From the NCBI RefSeq assembly GCF_006442315.1, contig NZ_VFVY01000007.1, positions 1 through 64,000 of the forward strand: a stretch of DNA of 64,000 nucleotides. Reading direction: 5' to 3'. This DNA is from Mesorhizobium sp. B2-3-4 (GTDB taxonomy: Bacteria; Pseudomonadota; Alphaproteobacteria; Rhizobiales; Rhizobiaceae). A program made the position numbers and the translations under genes. Within the stretch, counting starts at the first letter, position 1; every line of letters starts with the position of its first letter. Below are positions 33,527 to 42,783 of this stretch, in pieces. A model generated the notes under the pieces. The model saw only the letters and a list, made by a program, of their open reading frames with translations. It searched no databases and was not told where the DNA came from.

Positions 33527-34690
33527 ATGACCGGAAGACCCCCACGCATCGCCATAATCGGCGCCGGCCCGGCCGGACTGACGCTGGCGCGCATCCTCCA
33601 CATCAACGGCATCGCCGCCACCGTCTTCGAGCGCGAGGAGCATGCGCTTTCCCGCCCGCAGGGCGGCACGCTCGACCTGCATGCCGAGTCCGGCCAGCTG
33701 GCGCTGCAGCGCGCCGGGCTGGAAGCAGAGTTCCTGCGCATTGCGCGCTATGAGGACCAGGGCAGCCGGCTCTACGACAAGAACGCACGCCTGCTGCTTG
33801 CCGATGACGACGACAGCGGCGACCGGCCGGAAGTCGACCGCTCGGCGCTGCGCGAAATCCTGCTTGCCTCGCTGCCCACCGGCACGGTGCAATGGGGCCG
33901 GGAATTGCGCGAGGTTTTTGCGCGCCCGGACGGCGCCTATGACCTTGCCTTCGGCGTCGACCTGCTCGGTCCGTTCGATCTCATCGTCGGCGCCGACGGC
34001 GCCTGGTCGCGCGTGCGGCCGCTGGTGTCACGCTACCGGCCGCACTATAGCGGGCTCACCTTCATCGAATTCGGCATAGACGATGTCGACGCCAGTCATC
34101 CGGCGCTCTCGAAACTGGTCGGGCGCGGCAAGATCGGTGCCGAAGGCGAAGGCAGAAGCATGATCGTGCAGCGCAACGCCAACGCGCATCTGCGCGGCTA
34201 TGCGATCTTCCGCGTGCCGGCGGACTGGGCGGACAGGACCTTCGATTTCGCCTCGCCGGCGGCGGCGCGGGCGCGCCTGATGGCGGAGTTCGACGGCTGG
34301 GCGCCGGAGCTCGTGGCGCTGATCGCGGCCAGCAACGATCTGATCGTGGCGCGCGCCATCCATGCGCTGCCGATCGGCCATCACTGGCAAAACCGGGTCG
34401 GCGTGACGCTGCTGGGCGATGCCGCCCATGTCATGTCGCCCTTCGGCGGTGAAGGCGTCAATGCCGCCATGCTGGACGCCGCCGAGCTCGCGCGCCATCT
34501 GGTCGAGGCGGACGACTGGACGCAGGCGGTCAGGCTCTACGAGCAGGAGATGTTCGACCGCGTGGTGGAACCCGCCACCCACGCGGCGGAAGCGGCCGCC
34601 ACCGAGCTTTCCCATATCGGTCTCGAACTGACGCTGGAGCATGTGCGCCGGCATGCCGAGATGCGGGAGGCTGCCGCTCAAGGCGGCTGA
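33527..34690 (+). CDS. FAD-dependent monooxygenase, TetX-like
   Basis: 387 aa group A flavin monooxygenase. FAD-binding GxGxxG is in IAIIGAGPAGLTLARILH, the DG motif is in IVGADGAWSRVRPLVS, and GD is in LLGDAAHVMSPFGGEGVNAA. The segments PQGGTLDLHAESGQLALQRA and RPEVDRSALREILLASLP resemble Tet(X) tetracycline-inactivating oxygenases. Drug modification is a possibility only. It is controlled by the divergent MarR gene and carried as cargo inside the terminase. Confidence 0.88.
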   Translation: MTGRPPRIAIIGAGPAGLTLARILHINGIAATVFEREEHALSRPQGGTLDLHAESGQLALQRAGLEAEFLRIARYEDQGSRLYDKNARLLLADDDDSGDRPEVDRSALREILLASLPTGTVQWGRELREVFARPDGAYDLAFGVDLLGPFDLIVGADGAWSRVRPLVSRYRPHYSGLTFIEFGIDDVDASHPALSKLVGRGKIGAEGEGRSMIVQRNANAHLRGYAIFRVPADWADRTFDFASPAAARARLMAEFDGWAPELVALIAASNDLIVARAIHALPIGHHWQNRVGVTLLGDAAHVMSPFGGEGVNAAMLDAAELARHLVEADDWTQAVRLYEQEMFDRVVEPATHAAEAAATELSHIGLELTLEHVRRHAEMREAAAQGG

Positions 34691-34799
34691 TTGACCGGAC
34701 CGGCCTTTTCGCCGTTGGGCCGGCGGTAAGCCGCGGAAAATACCGTGCGCGGACAAGGCGATACGCCACGTCCTGCAGAGGCTGAATCAGGAAATCGCG

Positions 34800-35558
34800 A
34801 TGTCACGCCACGTCACTTTCATGACCATCGACGATGCCGAGCATTATTCGCCTGTGGAACGCGCGGCGATCGTGGCCGCCTATCCCGCGCATGAGCGCGA
34901 GGCGCGGGCCAAGGGCATTCCGGTGATGGGCTCGGGCCGTATCTTTCCGGTAGCCGAGGCGCTGATTGCCTGCGAGCCGTTCCGGCTGCCGCGCTATTGG
35001 CCGAGGCTGGGCGCGCTCGACTTCGGCTGGGATCATCCTTCAGCCGCCGTCGAGCTCGCCTGGGATACGGAGGCCGATGTGGTCTACGTCACCAAGGCTG
35101 CCAGAGCCTCGCAGCAGACGCCGGCCATGCAGGCGCTGACCTTGAAACCCTGGGGCGACTGGCTGCCCTGGGCCTGGCCGCGCGACGGCCGCCGCGAAAC
35201 GCTGGAAGGGGCGGGCACCGCGCTTTCCCGGCAATATGCCGCGCACGGGCTGAACATGCTGTCGCGCCACGCGCAGTTTTCCGACGGTTCGGTCTCGGTC
35301 GAGGCCGGGCTGATGGAGATGCTCGACCGCATGCAGTCCGGCCGTTTCAAGGTGTTTTCGACGCTTCTTGCCTGGTTCGAGGAGTTTCGGCTCTACCATC
35401 GCAAGGACGGCCAGGTGGTCAAGCTGCGCGACGACCTGATGGCGGCGACACGCTACGGCGTGATGATGCTGCGCGAAGCGGTGGTCGATCCGGCGGAATT
35501 CAAGGCCGGACGGAAACGGCCGATGGAGCAGAGCGATCCGCTGGGGGCGTTTCGGTAG
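34800..35558 (+). pseudogene. Large terminase subunit, C-terminal nuclease half (split gene)
   Basis: 252 aa frame. RHVTFMTIDDAEHYSPVERA, AYPAHEREARAKGIPVMGSG, then LGALDFGWDHPSAAVELAWD with the acidic metal-binding residues of the RNase H-like nuclease, and ATRYGVMMLREAVVDPAEF at the end. This continues the ATPase half at 32181 in the order found in intact podovirus terminases. The two parts are 1.84 kb apart. ATG 34800 may be fortuitous. Confidence 0.85.
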
Positions 35559-35917
35559 CTTCCACACTTCGCCATTCTCGGGCCTGACCTCGAGAATCCA
35601 GCCGCGACACGAGCTGAAGACTGCGGCGGACCAGAAATCCGCACTGCAGCGGCGCCCGTGTGTCCCTGCCTGGATCCTTTGGGCGGCGGAGCAGTCCCAG
35701 AGATCTCCGCCGCGTCGTGCCGGCACTTGCTCCGCCCGCCGGATGACCCTCCGGGGCGCCTGGCCGAGCCTGTAGTCCGCGGCACCGGCCAATCCTCCAA
35801 GAAACGTCGATCCGAGAAGACCCGCGAACGCGACAACGCAGCGCGCGCCGTCCGGCTGCGCCGCGATCACCGGCGCCGGGCGTCCTTGGTTCAAAATCAT
35901 TCGAGCAGGAAGCAGCA
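35559..35917. other. Intergenic region with leader shared with the 49.2-kb toxin gene
   Basis: No gene called. The last ~120 bp (from about 35795) align with about 49141-49279, including GACCCGCGAACGCGAC/ACCCGCGAACGCGACGA and an AGGAAGC/AGGAAAC ribosome site. The leader was therefore duplicated with the toxin gene. A minus-strand frame holding VVAFAGLLGSTFLGG is partly conserved in both copies, but I do not call it. Confidence 0.45.
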
Positions 35918-38086
35918 ATGGCCCACGTCATCCCCCTTTCCGTCGGCCAGCGCCGGCTCGATACCGGCAATGCGGTGCAATATCCGCAGGGCTCGCCGAT
36001 CGGCGGCGCCATGCAGGGGCTGGGCGATCAGCTTTCGGCCGTCGCCGAGCGCTACCGGCAGATGATGGCCCAGCAGGAAGCGTTCGACGCCGAAATCGCG
36101 CGGCGCAAGTTCAATGGGCAGATCGCGCAGGCGGAAGACGAGGCGACGGCCAACGCGCCCGCCGACAGCACCGGCTTGCATGACGCCATGTACGGGCAGG
36201 TCAGTCCGTACGACGGCCGGGTGGTGAAGACCGGCCTGTCCGACAAGCTGTTTGCCGCCGCCTTGCCCGGCATGCCCGAAAGCCAGCGCGCCAACTTCGC
36301 CAGGCAGAAAGAAGCGATGCGCGGGGCCGGCTCGCTTCGCATGGCGGCACGGCAGCTTCAGCGGCGCAGGGATTATGAGCAGGCCGAAGTCGACACGGCG
36401 ATGAAGACCAGCGCCATCGCCATCGGCAGCGCCGATCCCGAAGATCACGTCAGCTTTGAAGCGGCCCGGCAACAAGGGCTCGACCTGATCGACAAGATGG
36501 GCGTCGACCCCGGCATCAAGCAACAGATGGTCAAGGATTGGTTCGGCACCGCCGCAAAGACGCGGTTCGAGGCGCTGATCGCTAAGGATCCGGCGCGGGC
36601 GCTGGCGATGTTTGGGGTTGGGGCGCCGGGAGAGTCCTCCGGTAAAAACTCCGACGATCACCTCGAAACGCCTGATGTGCCGCAAGTATTCGGCGGCAAT
36701 GATCCGGCGCCCAGCCACCTCGCTCCAGATGACGTTCAGTTGCTGATCAAGCAGGCACATGCCGCGACTACGGCGCAACTGATCGACGCGCGCACCAACA
36801 TCGCCCTCGCTTCGCTGAACGCCTCGGACGCTATCGCCAAGACCGGCAGCTATTCCGGCAACATGCCTGGTCCGGCCGACTTTGCCGGCGTTTATGGCGC
36901 CGAGGAGGGTGGCAAACGGTATCACGACTTCAGCTTGAGGATCGACGTAGGCCGTCAAGCCTTCGGCATGCGTACCATGCCAAACCAGGCTATCCACGCA
37001 GCGCTGCGCGATGCGGAGCCTGGGCCCGGCAGTTCCGAAGAAGAGAAGACACGCTATCGGGTTACCGCTGCGGCGGCTCTCAAGACACTAGGTATGAGGC
37101 GGGCCGACCCTGCCGGTTATGTTCAAGAAGTCTTCCCCATTGTTGACGCTGCGTGGAAGGCAGCGACAGGTCCAGACAGCAAGTCGGAGAGCGACGATCC
37201 GGCGGCATACAAATGGGCTATCGCCGTCTCGCTTGCAGCCCAGAGCCAACTGGGCGTCGAGACCCCTCAACCCCTGCCGAAGGCGGTTGTCCAAAGCATA
37301 GCTGATACCTTTGGCAACAAAGACGTGCCGCAGGGTGAGAAGGGCATCATCCTGCGTGACCTTCTGGCCGCGGCGCCCGACCTGACGGCGCGCGAGGCCC
37401 TGTCTCAGCAATTGACTCAAGCCGGCCTTGCTGGGCCGGCTCAAATCGACCCGATCATCACGACTGCGACAGGACGGCCTCCGCCAGCGCCAGCTGGCGA
37501 TGTCAGGTCTGGGTTCCAGCGAGTTGCGGACGACTTCGGCGATTATCTGAGCGAGAGTGTCGAGGCCCTCGGCCGCATCCCGCATGACATTGGGCTGGGT
37601 CTCCGGGATCTGCGCGATTCCCCTCTGGATTTTCTTGAACAACTGCCGGTTACCCCCGGCTCGGGATTAGCAGCCGAAGGGGCTGCAGGCCTCAGATGGA
37701 TGGCCACCAATCTACTCAAAGGCGGGAAAATCGCCGATGAAGTGATTGAGCCAGCTTTGAGGGCTTTCTCAAAAAATTACCGAAAGACGTTCTTTAAAGA
37801 ATATCCTGATTTGGTTGGGTTAGTATTTATTCATCATCGAATCGAGCAGAAAGTCCTTAAGAGATACATTGGGGTTATAACCAACGAGATGATGCACTCG
37901 CTTGAAAATCTCCGCGGGATACCAAAGGAGTTGAATTCCACATTGCACCTGAGTACCATTCGACGCGAATGGGACGCGTTCTATAGGCGGAATCCAACTA
38001 CCACATTACAGAAGTTGCTTGAGAAGGCTGCGGAAATAGATCAAAAATATGGCCACCTTTTCAACCCACCGATAGGTAAAAAATGA
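35918..38086 (+). CDS. Ejection-protein-like toxin carrier T1 (HH/NPPIG C-terminal domain)
   Basis: 722 aa. The N-terminus MAHVIPLSVGQRRLDTGNA begins a long helical region shared with T2, T4 and T5 up to about residue 235 (ARALAMFGVG). The middle has TGSYSGNMPGPADFAGVYGA, shared with T5. The last ~110 residues form a separate domain: HH at 639-640, NLRGIP, LHLS (His677), RREWDAFYRRNP and the end HLFNPPIGKK. That order resembles a C-terminal domain seen in Rhs/CDI polymorphic toxins and could be a ββα-type nuclease. The stop overlaps the next gene (AAATGA), as in toxin-immunity pairs. GC falls in the toxin domain, suggesting separate acquisition. Confidence 0.75.
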   Translation: MAHVIPLSVGQRRLDTGNAVQYPQGSPIGGAMQGLGDQLSAVAERYRQMMAQQEAFDAEIARRKFNGQIAQAEDEATANAPADSTGLHDAMYGQVSPYDGRVVKTGLSDKLFAAALPGMPESQRANFARQKEAMRGAGSLRMAARQLQRRRDYEQAEVDTAMKTSAIAIGSADPEDHVSFEAARQQGLDLIDKMGVDPGIKQQMVKDWFGTAAKTRFEALIAKDPARALAMFGVGAPGESSGKNSDDHLETPDVPQVFGGNDPAPSHLAPDDVQLLIKQAHAATTAQLIDARTNIALASLNASDAIAKTGSYSGNMPGPADFAGVYGAEEGGKRYHDFSLRIDVGRQAFGMRTMPNQAIHAALRDAEPGPGSSEEEKTRYRVTAAAALKTLGMRRADPAGYVQEVFPIVDAAWKAATGPDSKSESDDPAAYKWAIAVSLAAQSQLGVETPQPLPKAVVQSIADTFGNKDVPQGEKGIILRDLLAAAPDLTAREALSQQLTQAGLAGPAQIDPIITTATGRPPPAPAGDVRSGFQRVADDFGDYLSESVEALGRIPHDIGLGLRDLRDSPLDFLEQLPVTPGSGLAAEGAAGLRWMATNLLKGGKIADEVIEPALRAFSKNYRKTFFKEYPDLVGLVFIHHRIEQKVLKRYIGVITNEMMHSLENLRGIPKELNSTLHLSTIRREWDAFYRRNPTTTLQKLLEKAAEIDQKYGHLFNPPIGKK

Positions 38087-38511
38087 AGTACTTCTATCTA
38101 GAACCGGAAGTTTCTGGCGGTCCCGGCGAAAATACCATTATGGACGTGACGGTCCATCCTCCTCTCGTATCTCGCTTGCACTATGAATTTGACGGGTGGT
38201 TGGGCGATGGCATAGTGACGTCGTTCCCGTGCTACCTTGTAACTAAGGATGTCAAAGAGAAAATTCTTGAGAGTGATTTTTCCGGCGTAACATTCGATGA
38301 TGTCGAGGTGACCACTTCTGAGTTGTTCGAGGAGATGCAGCCAAACCAGAAGCTTCCAGCTTTCGTATGGCTGAAAGTGAACGGGGATGCCGGCGACGAT
38401 GATTTCGGAATTGCGAAAGATTATCGCCTCGTCGTTTCCGAACGCGTTCTCGATGCCCTCAAGTCGTTCGGAATCTCCAATGCCTTGATTGAACCTTTTG
38501 ATGGGGCTTGA
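38083..38511 (+). CDS. Immunity-type protein for T1
   Basis: 142 aa: MKYFYLEPEVSGGPGENTIM, VHPPLVSRLHYEFDGWLGDG, then FVWLKVNGDAGDDDFGIAKD. It overlaps the T1 stop by 4 bp. Two paralogues follow at 38779 and 39865, each again directly behind a toxin-tail fragment, which supports a cognate immunity role. It is acidic and soluble, as expected of a toxin-neutralising protein. I do not assign a numbered immunity family. Confidence 0.7.
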   Translation: MKYFYLEPEVSGGPGENTIMDVTVHPPLVSRLHYEFDGWLGDGIVTSFPCYLVTKDVKEKILESDFSGVTFDDVEVTTSELFEEMQPNQKLPAFVWLKVNGDAGDDDFGIAKDYRLVVSERVLDALKSFGISNALIEPFDGA

Positions 38512-38624
38512 TGTTCCCAGTCTTGCGAGTCATGTGGGCGGCGTTGAGGCGATGGATTGCCATTTTGGGGTCGAAAGCTGCCGACTTGTGGGGCGTCACG
38601 CTGAAGAAGGCGTTTGGCGGCTGA
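38511..38624 (+). CDS. 37-aa ORF coupled to the immunity gene
   Basis: ATG 38511 overlaps the upstream TGA (TGATG). The product MFPVLRVMWAALRRWIAILG, then SKAADLWGVTLKKAFGG, is amphipathic, basic and Trp-rich. It may be a real small peptide or a chance frame. Confidence 0.3.
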   Translation: MFPVLRVMWAALRRWIAILGSKAADLWGVTLKKAFGG

Positions 38625-38711
38625 TAAGAGCTTGGACAATTTTTGCACGGCAAATTCTTTGATTCGATTAAGACGAATCTTGTTCGTCGCATCCTCGGCT
38701 TACTCGTCAGC

Positions 38712-38779
38712 AGATGCTAGAATATATTGAGCATATCGATAGATACAGACATCTGTTCATTCCGCCTATAGGTAAGTGA
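38712..38779 (+). pseudogene. Orphan toxin tail, T1 type
   Basis: The frame reads QMLEYIEHIDRYRHLFIPPI, then GK and stop, matching the T1 ending IDQKYGHLFNPPIGKK. It overlaps the next immunity gene by TGATG. It is the last ~22 codons of a displaced toxin domain. Confidence 0.7.
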
Positions 38780-39207
38780 TGCAATATTTTTATATCGAGC
38801 CGGACGTTGCTGGGGGACTTGGACCCCACACGATCCTTGATTCGAGCGTTCACCCTCCAATGGTGCGCAAGCTTCATTATGTGGTGGAGGGTTGGACCGT
38901 GGAAGTGCTCGTTACGACCTTCCCATGTTACCTCGTCACTGACAAAGCGCAGCGCGCACTTCAAGAGATGAGTTTTTCGGGTGCGAGTTTCGCGGACGTC
39001 GAAGTAACAACATCCGAAGAATTTCATGAGGATCTGCCAAACCAGAAACTTCCGCCCCTCGTTTGGCTGAAGGTGTATGGGAGGGCAGGCCACGACGATT
39101 TCGGGATCGCGGCGAACCATCTACTGGTCATCTCCAATCGCGTTCTGGATTTGCTGGAATCGTTGGGTATACCGTTTGCTGTCGTCGAGCCTTACGACGG
39201 TAAATAG
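38779..39207 (+). CDS. Immunity-type protein, T1 family paralogue
   Basis: 142 aa from ATG 38779: MQYFYIEPDVAGGLGPHTIL, VHPPMVRKLHYVVEGWTVEV, then GRAGHDDFGIAANHLLVISN. Aligns along its full length with the products at 38083 and 39865. Its start is coupled to an orphan T1-type toxin tail, so it is probably the immunity gene of a lost toxin variant. Confidence 0.7.
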   Translation: MQYFYIEPDVAGGLGPHTILDSSVHPPMVRKLHYVVEGWTVEVLVTTFPCYLVTDKAQRALQEMSFSGASFADVEVTTSEEFHEDLPNQKLPPLVWLKVYGRAGHDDFGIAANHLLVISNRVLDLLESLGIPFAVVEPYDGK

Positions 39208-39221
39208 AAAGGTACTTGCGA

Positions 39222-39519
39222 TGCGGTTAATGGGGAATTCCTTAAGGAGCATAATGGCGGCGAAAGTTTCATCGGCGACAGCTATATAATTTTTTTCAAA
39301 GCCGAAGAATTGGCAGACTTCAATCGAGAATACCAGGTTGAAAAATACGCACCAGGAATCTTGTTGTTTGCATCAAACGGAGGAGGGGAAGCCTATGGCT
39401 TCGACACCCACGAGGTTGCGATGCCTATCGTGCGCATCTCCTTTATGGAACGGCAATCCGCCGAGACGATAGCACGAGACCTCACCGATCTATTTGCTAC
39501 GCTGGAGGACTTGAAATGA
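39222..39519 (+). pseudogene. 5'-truncated SMI1/KNR4 (SUKH) immunity gene
   Basis: From GEFLKEHNGGESFIGDSYII, then FFKAEELADFNREYQVEKYA, this copy follows the intact gene at 44443 to the end (TIARDLTDLFATLEDLK), but the first ~35 codons are missing. Its start region GCGATGCG is fused to the middle, showing an internal deletion. A frame beginning further in could still be translated. Confidence 0.7.
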
Positions 39520-39665
39520 GTGTACAAGATACCGCTTCTCGCTCCAAGGGCATGGAACTCCTCGATATCAAACCGATTGCGGTTGGCGGCGATCCAGTCA
39601 GTTTGGAGAACAAGGTCTGGTTGACCAGACAACAGCATTTTGAAGTGGTGCGCTTCTGGAATTGA
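39516..39665 (+). pseudogene. Truncated copy of the small SUKH-partner gene
   Basis: MSVQDTASRSKGMELLDIKP and on to EVVRFWN, then TGA at 39663-39665 where the intact copy (44835) has CGA for Arg. Beyond the stop the same frame continues to match (TIEIQRKAALDTAARSDG). ATGA overlap with the SUKH copy is kept. Confidence 0.7.
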
Positions 39666-39775
39666 ACTATCGAAATTCAGCGTAAAGCGGCACTGGACAC
39701 GGCGGCCCGGTCCGATGGGTAGGGGCAGGGAGCACTGATCTTACGCAGGCCATCACCATTGGACCAAGGCAACGA

Positions 39776-39799
39776 AAAAAGTGCACTGTCACCGTAATT
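39776..39799. repeat. 96-bp inverted-end element, copy A (right end only)
   Basis: AGTGCACTGTCACCGTAATT preceded by an A-run matches the right end of copies B and C. The left half is degenerate. It abuts the orphan toxin tail that begins at 39800. Confidence 0.7.
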
Positions 39800-39865
39800 C
39801 TGGACTACGTGAGTTACATCGATAAGAAATATGGGCATCTGTTCAATCCCCCGATAGGTGAGTAA
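39800..39865 (+). pseudogene. Orphan toxin tail, T1 type
   Basis: LDYVSYIDKKYGHLFNPPIG, then E and TAA, is the T1-type ending. It starts immediately at the end of repeat copy A and overlaps the next immunity gene by TAATG. Confidence 0.75.
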
Positions 39866-40293
39866 TGCAATATTTTAAAATACGGCCGAACGTCGCCGGC
39901 GGGATTGGCGAAAACACCGTTCTCGACCCGAGTGTCCATCCGCCAATCGTGACGAAGCTTCACTATGTGGTGGAGGGCTGGTTCGGCGATGTGATCGTTG
40001 CGACATTCCCCTGTTTCCTCGTAACTGAGGAAACCCAGCGCGCACTACGGAAGATGGGCTTTTCAGGTGCGACGTTCGCCGAGGCCGAAGTGACTATCTC
40101 GGAAGAGTGTGAAGAGGATCAGCCCGGGCTGCAACTGCCACCTTTCGTCTGGCTGAAAGTGAATGGCAAGGCCGGCAGCGATGATTTCGGGATTGCTATA
40201 CCTTTCCGCCTCGTCATCTCGAAAAGGATTCTCGATTTGTTGGAATCGTTGGGCATTCCGTTTGCCGTGGTCGAGCCTTACGACGGCCAATAA
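39865..40293 (+). CDS. Immunity-type protein, T1 family paralogue
   Basis: 142 aa: MQYFKIRPNVAGGIGENTVL, VHPPIVTKLHYVVEGWFGDV, then GKAGSDDFGIAIPFRLVISK. Third member of the family. The arrangement (repeat, toxin tail, immunity gene, repeat) forms a compact cassette from 39776 to 40401. Likely protects against a toxin variant no longer encoded here. Confidence 0.7.
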   Translation: MQYFKIRPNVAGGIGENTVLDPSVHPPIVTKLHYVVEGWFGDVIVATFPCFLVTEETQRALRKMGFSGATFAEAEVTISEECEEDQPGLQLPPFVWLKVNGKAGSDDFGIAIPFRLVISKRILDLLESLGIPFAVVEPYDGQ

Positions 40294-40305
40294 GAATGGG
40301 ATTGG

Positions 40306-40401
40306 AATTACGGTGACAGTGCACTTTTAGCGACCGTATCGATGTGACTGATGGGAACCTCCAGACTAAGACATGGAAAATAGTGCACTGTCACCGTAAT
40401 T
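40306..40401. repeat. 96-bp inverted-end element, copy B
   Basis: Ends AATTACGGTGACAGTGCACT and its exact reverse complement, 56 bp apart. It is identical over all 96 bp to copy C at 43869. Left edge 12 bp after an immunity stop; right edge at the truncated start of T2. It resembles REP or MITE-like non-autonomous elements; no transposase is in the window. Confidence 0.85.
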
Positions 40402-42783
40402 CGAGATCGCCGCGCGCCGGCTGAACGGCCAACTCGCGCGGGCCGAGGCCGACGCCGTGGCGAACGCGGCGGCCGATGGCGCCGGCCTGCACGACGCCAT
40501 GTACGGACAGGTCGACCCGCGCACCGGCCAGGTGGTGAAGACCGGCCTGTTCGACACGCTGTTCGACGATTTCGTCAAACAGGCGCCGGCCGAACTGCGC
40601 CCTGGTCTGGCCAGCCGCAAGCCCGCGCTGCGCGAAGCAGGCTCGATACGCATGGCGCTGCAGCAAAATCAGCGGCGCCGCGATTACGAGCAGGCCGAGG
40701 TGGACACGGCGCTGAGACCGGCGCCATCGCCATCGGCAATGCCGATCCCGACGATCGCGAGGCCTTCGAAGCGGCCAGGCAGGAGGGCCTCGACCTCAGG
40801 ATGGGGGTCGATCCCGGCATCCGGCAGCAGATGGCGAAGGAGTGGTTTGGCACCGCCGCCAAGGCGCGCTTCGAGGCGCTGATCGCCAGGGATCCGCAGC
40901 GCGCGCTCGATATATTTGGTGTCGGGACGCCGGCCGCCGACAGCAAGGCTACGGCCGAGAGCGCGCAGACCCAGGGCAACTCCTTGCCGGTCGGCTCAAA
41001 AGTGGCTGTGGGGAAAAGTGACCGTGTCGGCACGCAGACCCCGGACGAACGTATAGCACAGGCGTTCAGGGACGATCTTCCGCAGCAGGAACAGGATGCG
41101 CTGGCCTTAAAGGCAAAGCTGGCCAAGTTCACGCAGGACATCGCGACGCGCGTCGCCATCGGCCGCGCCGAGGCGGAAGCGCCAGACGAAATCGCCCGCA
41201 CAGGCGCCTACTCGGGCAGCATGCCCGGCCGGGATGCCTACAGAACCATCTATGGGCTCGACGAGGGCGACAGGCGCCTGAAGGATCTCGAATGGCAGGT
41301 CAACGTCAGCAAGCAGGTCTTCGACATGGGCACCATGCCGAACCAGGCGGTCAATGCCGCCCTTCTTGATGCCACTTCGCAGTCCAGCGGATCGCAGGAA
41401 GACAATCCGCATCGCCTGGCAACTGCGGTCGCAGCTATGCGAGTTCTCACCGCAAGACGAACCGACGCCTGGGGCTCCGTCGCGCAGTCGGTGCCGGCAA
41501 TGGCCACAGCCTGGAAAGCCGTGATCGGTGGCGGGCTCGAAGATCCCAACGGGTATAACAAGGACGCTTACGACAAGGCGATAGCCATCGGACTTGTCGC
41601 GCAAGAAAGACTGGGCATCGAGAACCCCCAACTCGTGCCGCAATACGTTATTCAAGAGCTTTCGGATAATCGTAATAGCCCCAGTACGTATCAGCAGGAA
41701 AAGAACGCGAAAATAACCGCGCTGCTTGCGGAAACCTCCGGCCCTGTCGCCCGGGCAGCCGTGGGTAGGCAACTGGCTGCCGCTGGTCTGGGTTGGATCT
41801 TGCCGGTCGAGGCTGGCTATCAACCGCCATCCACCAGCTCAATATTTGCATCGGAGGCCAAAGCGCTTGGCAAACTTGCCGCCAATGCAGGGATATTCTT
41901 AGGCAAGGTCAGTGACCAGATGGGCTCCAACCTTGCCTCACTGGGCGGAGCCAGCGTCAAGTCTCCAGAGAACAAAGACGTTTACTACGAGCCGGCGAAC
42001 GACGTTGAAGACTTGATGATGCATCAGGGATCCGACGCGGCGACCTGGGGCTTGGGCGAAGGTGCTGGGAAAGGAATAGCGCGAGCGATTGAATGGCTCG
42101 GTTCCAAGGCGGCAGGGCAGGCAGGACGATCCGTTGGTGTTTCGGCAGCGGCTAAAGCTCGGACTTCCGAAGGTGCCACCGGACCGGCTCAGGAGCCGGC
42201 CGCCGGACAAAACGCAGCGGCAAACACGCCGACCAAGCCACAGCCTGATGATTTCTCGAAGCAACCCGCGACGTCGCTGGATGGTCTGTACTCGGTCGCG
42301 CCCAAATGGCAGGCAAATCTTGAGGGCACCGGCCATGAAATCGCTGATTCAGTCGGCGTAGAGTTCGTAACCAAGGGTATGAAGAAGAGGACTACAGCGG
42401 ACGAGAAGATTGGACGCAAGGGATACGAGGATGCGTCGGGGCTGACTGATGTGGTCAGAGCCGGGTTCGTGGTCAAGACACCCGCACAGGCCGATGAGAT
42501 CGTCGCTCGGCTCGCTCAGCGGTACAAGATTATGGATGAAAAATGGGCTGGAAAGGACAACGATTACTTCGATCGAAACGTAATGATCCGCTTTGATGAC
42601 GGCACACTGGGCGAAGTCCAAATGTGGGAGCCGAATATCTATAAGGCAAAGTACGAACTCGGGGGGCAGGATTTCTACACCCGCAGCAGGAGCCTAGAAG
42701 AAGGTAGCGTCCAGCAGATTGATATTGAGAGGCAGGAGGCAGCACTTTACGCTGCTGCTCGCCGCGACGCTGATCCAATCTAG
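40402..42783 (+). pseudogene. Toxin carrier T2, 5'-truncated and frameshifted (RelA/SpoT-like C-terminal domain)
   Basis: The first ~70 codons of the carrier are missing: sequence begins at EIAARRLNGQLARAEADAVA directly after repeat copy B. A one-base deletion near 40715 (CTGAGACC for CTGAAGACC) shifts the frame, which then stays open to 42783; ATG 40801 could still start a 660-aa protein. From 40800 to about 42135 it is almost identical to T4. The C-terminal ~150 residues differ: SLDGLYSVAPKWQANLEGTG, TTADEKIGRKGYEDASGLTD, VVRAGFVVKTPAQADEIVAR, then FDDGTLGEVQMWEPNIYKAK. This looks like a RelA/SpoT-type nucleotidyltransferase fold; assignment is tentative. Confidence 0.7.

Noticed and set aside
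35559..35917. Minus-strand small membrane protein (VVAFAGLLGSTFLGG) before T1, partly repeated before T4
   Set aside because: The similarity is explained by the duplicated leader, and the frames lack matching starts and stops in the two copies.
38512..38711. Possible second toxin domain between the first two immunity genes
   Set aside because: Only the last 22 codons before 38779 match a toxin tail; the rest gives no protein-like frame apart from the weak 37-aa ORF.
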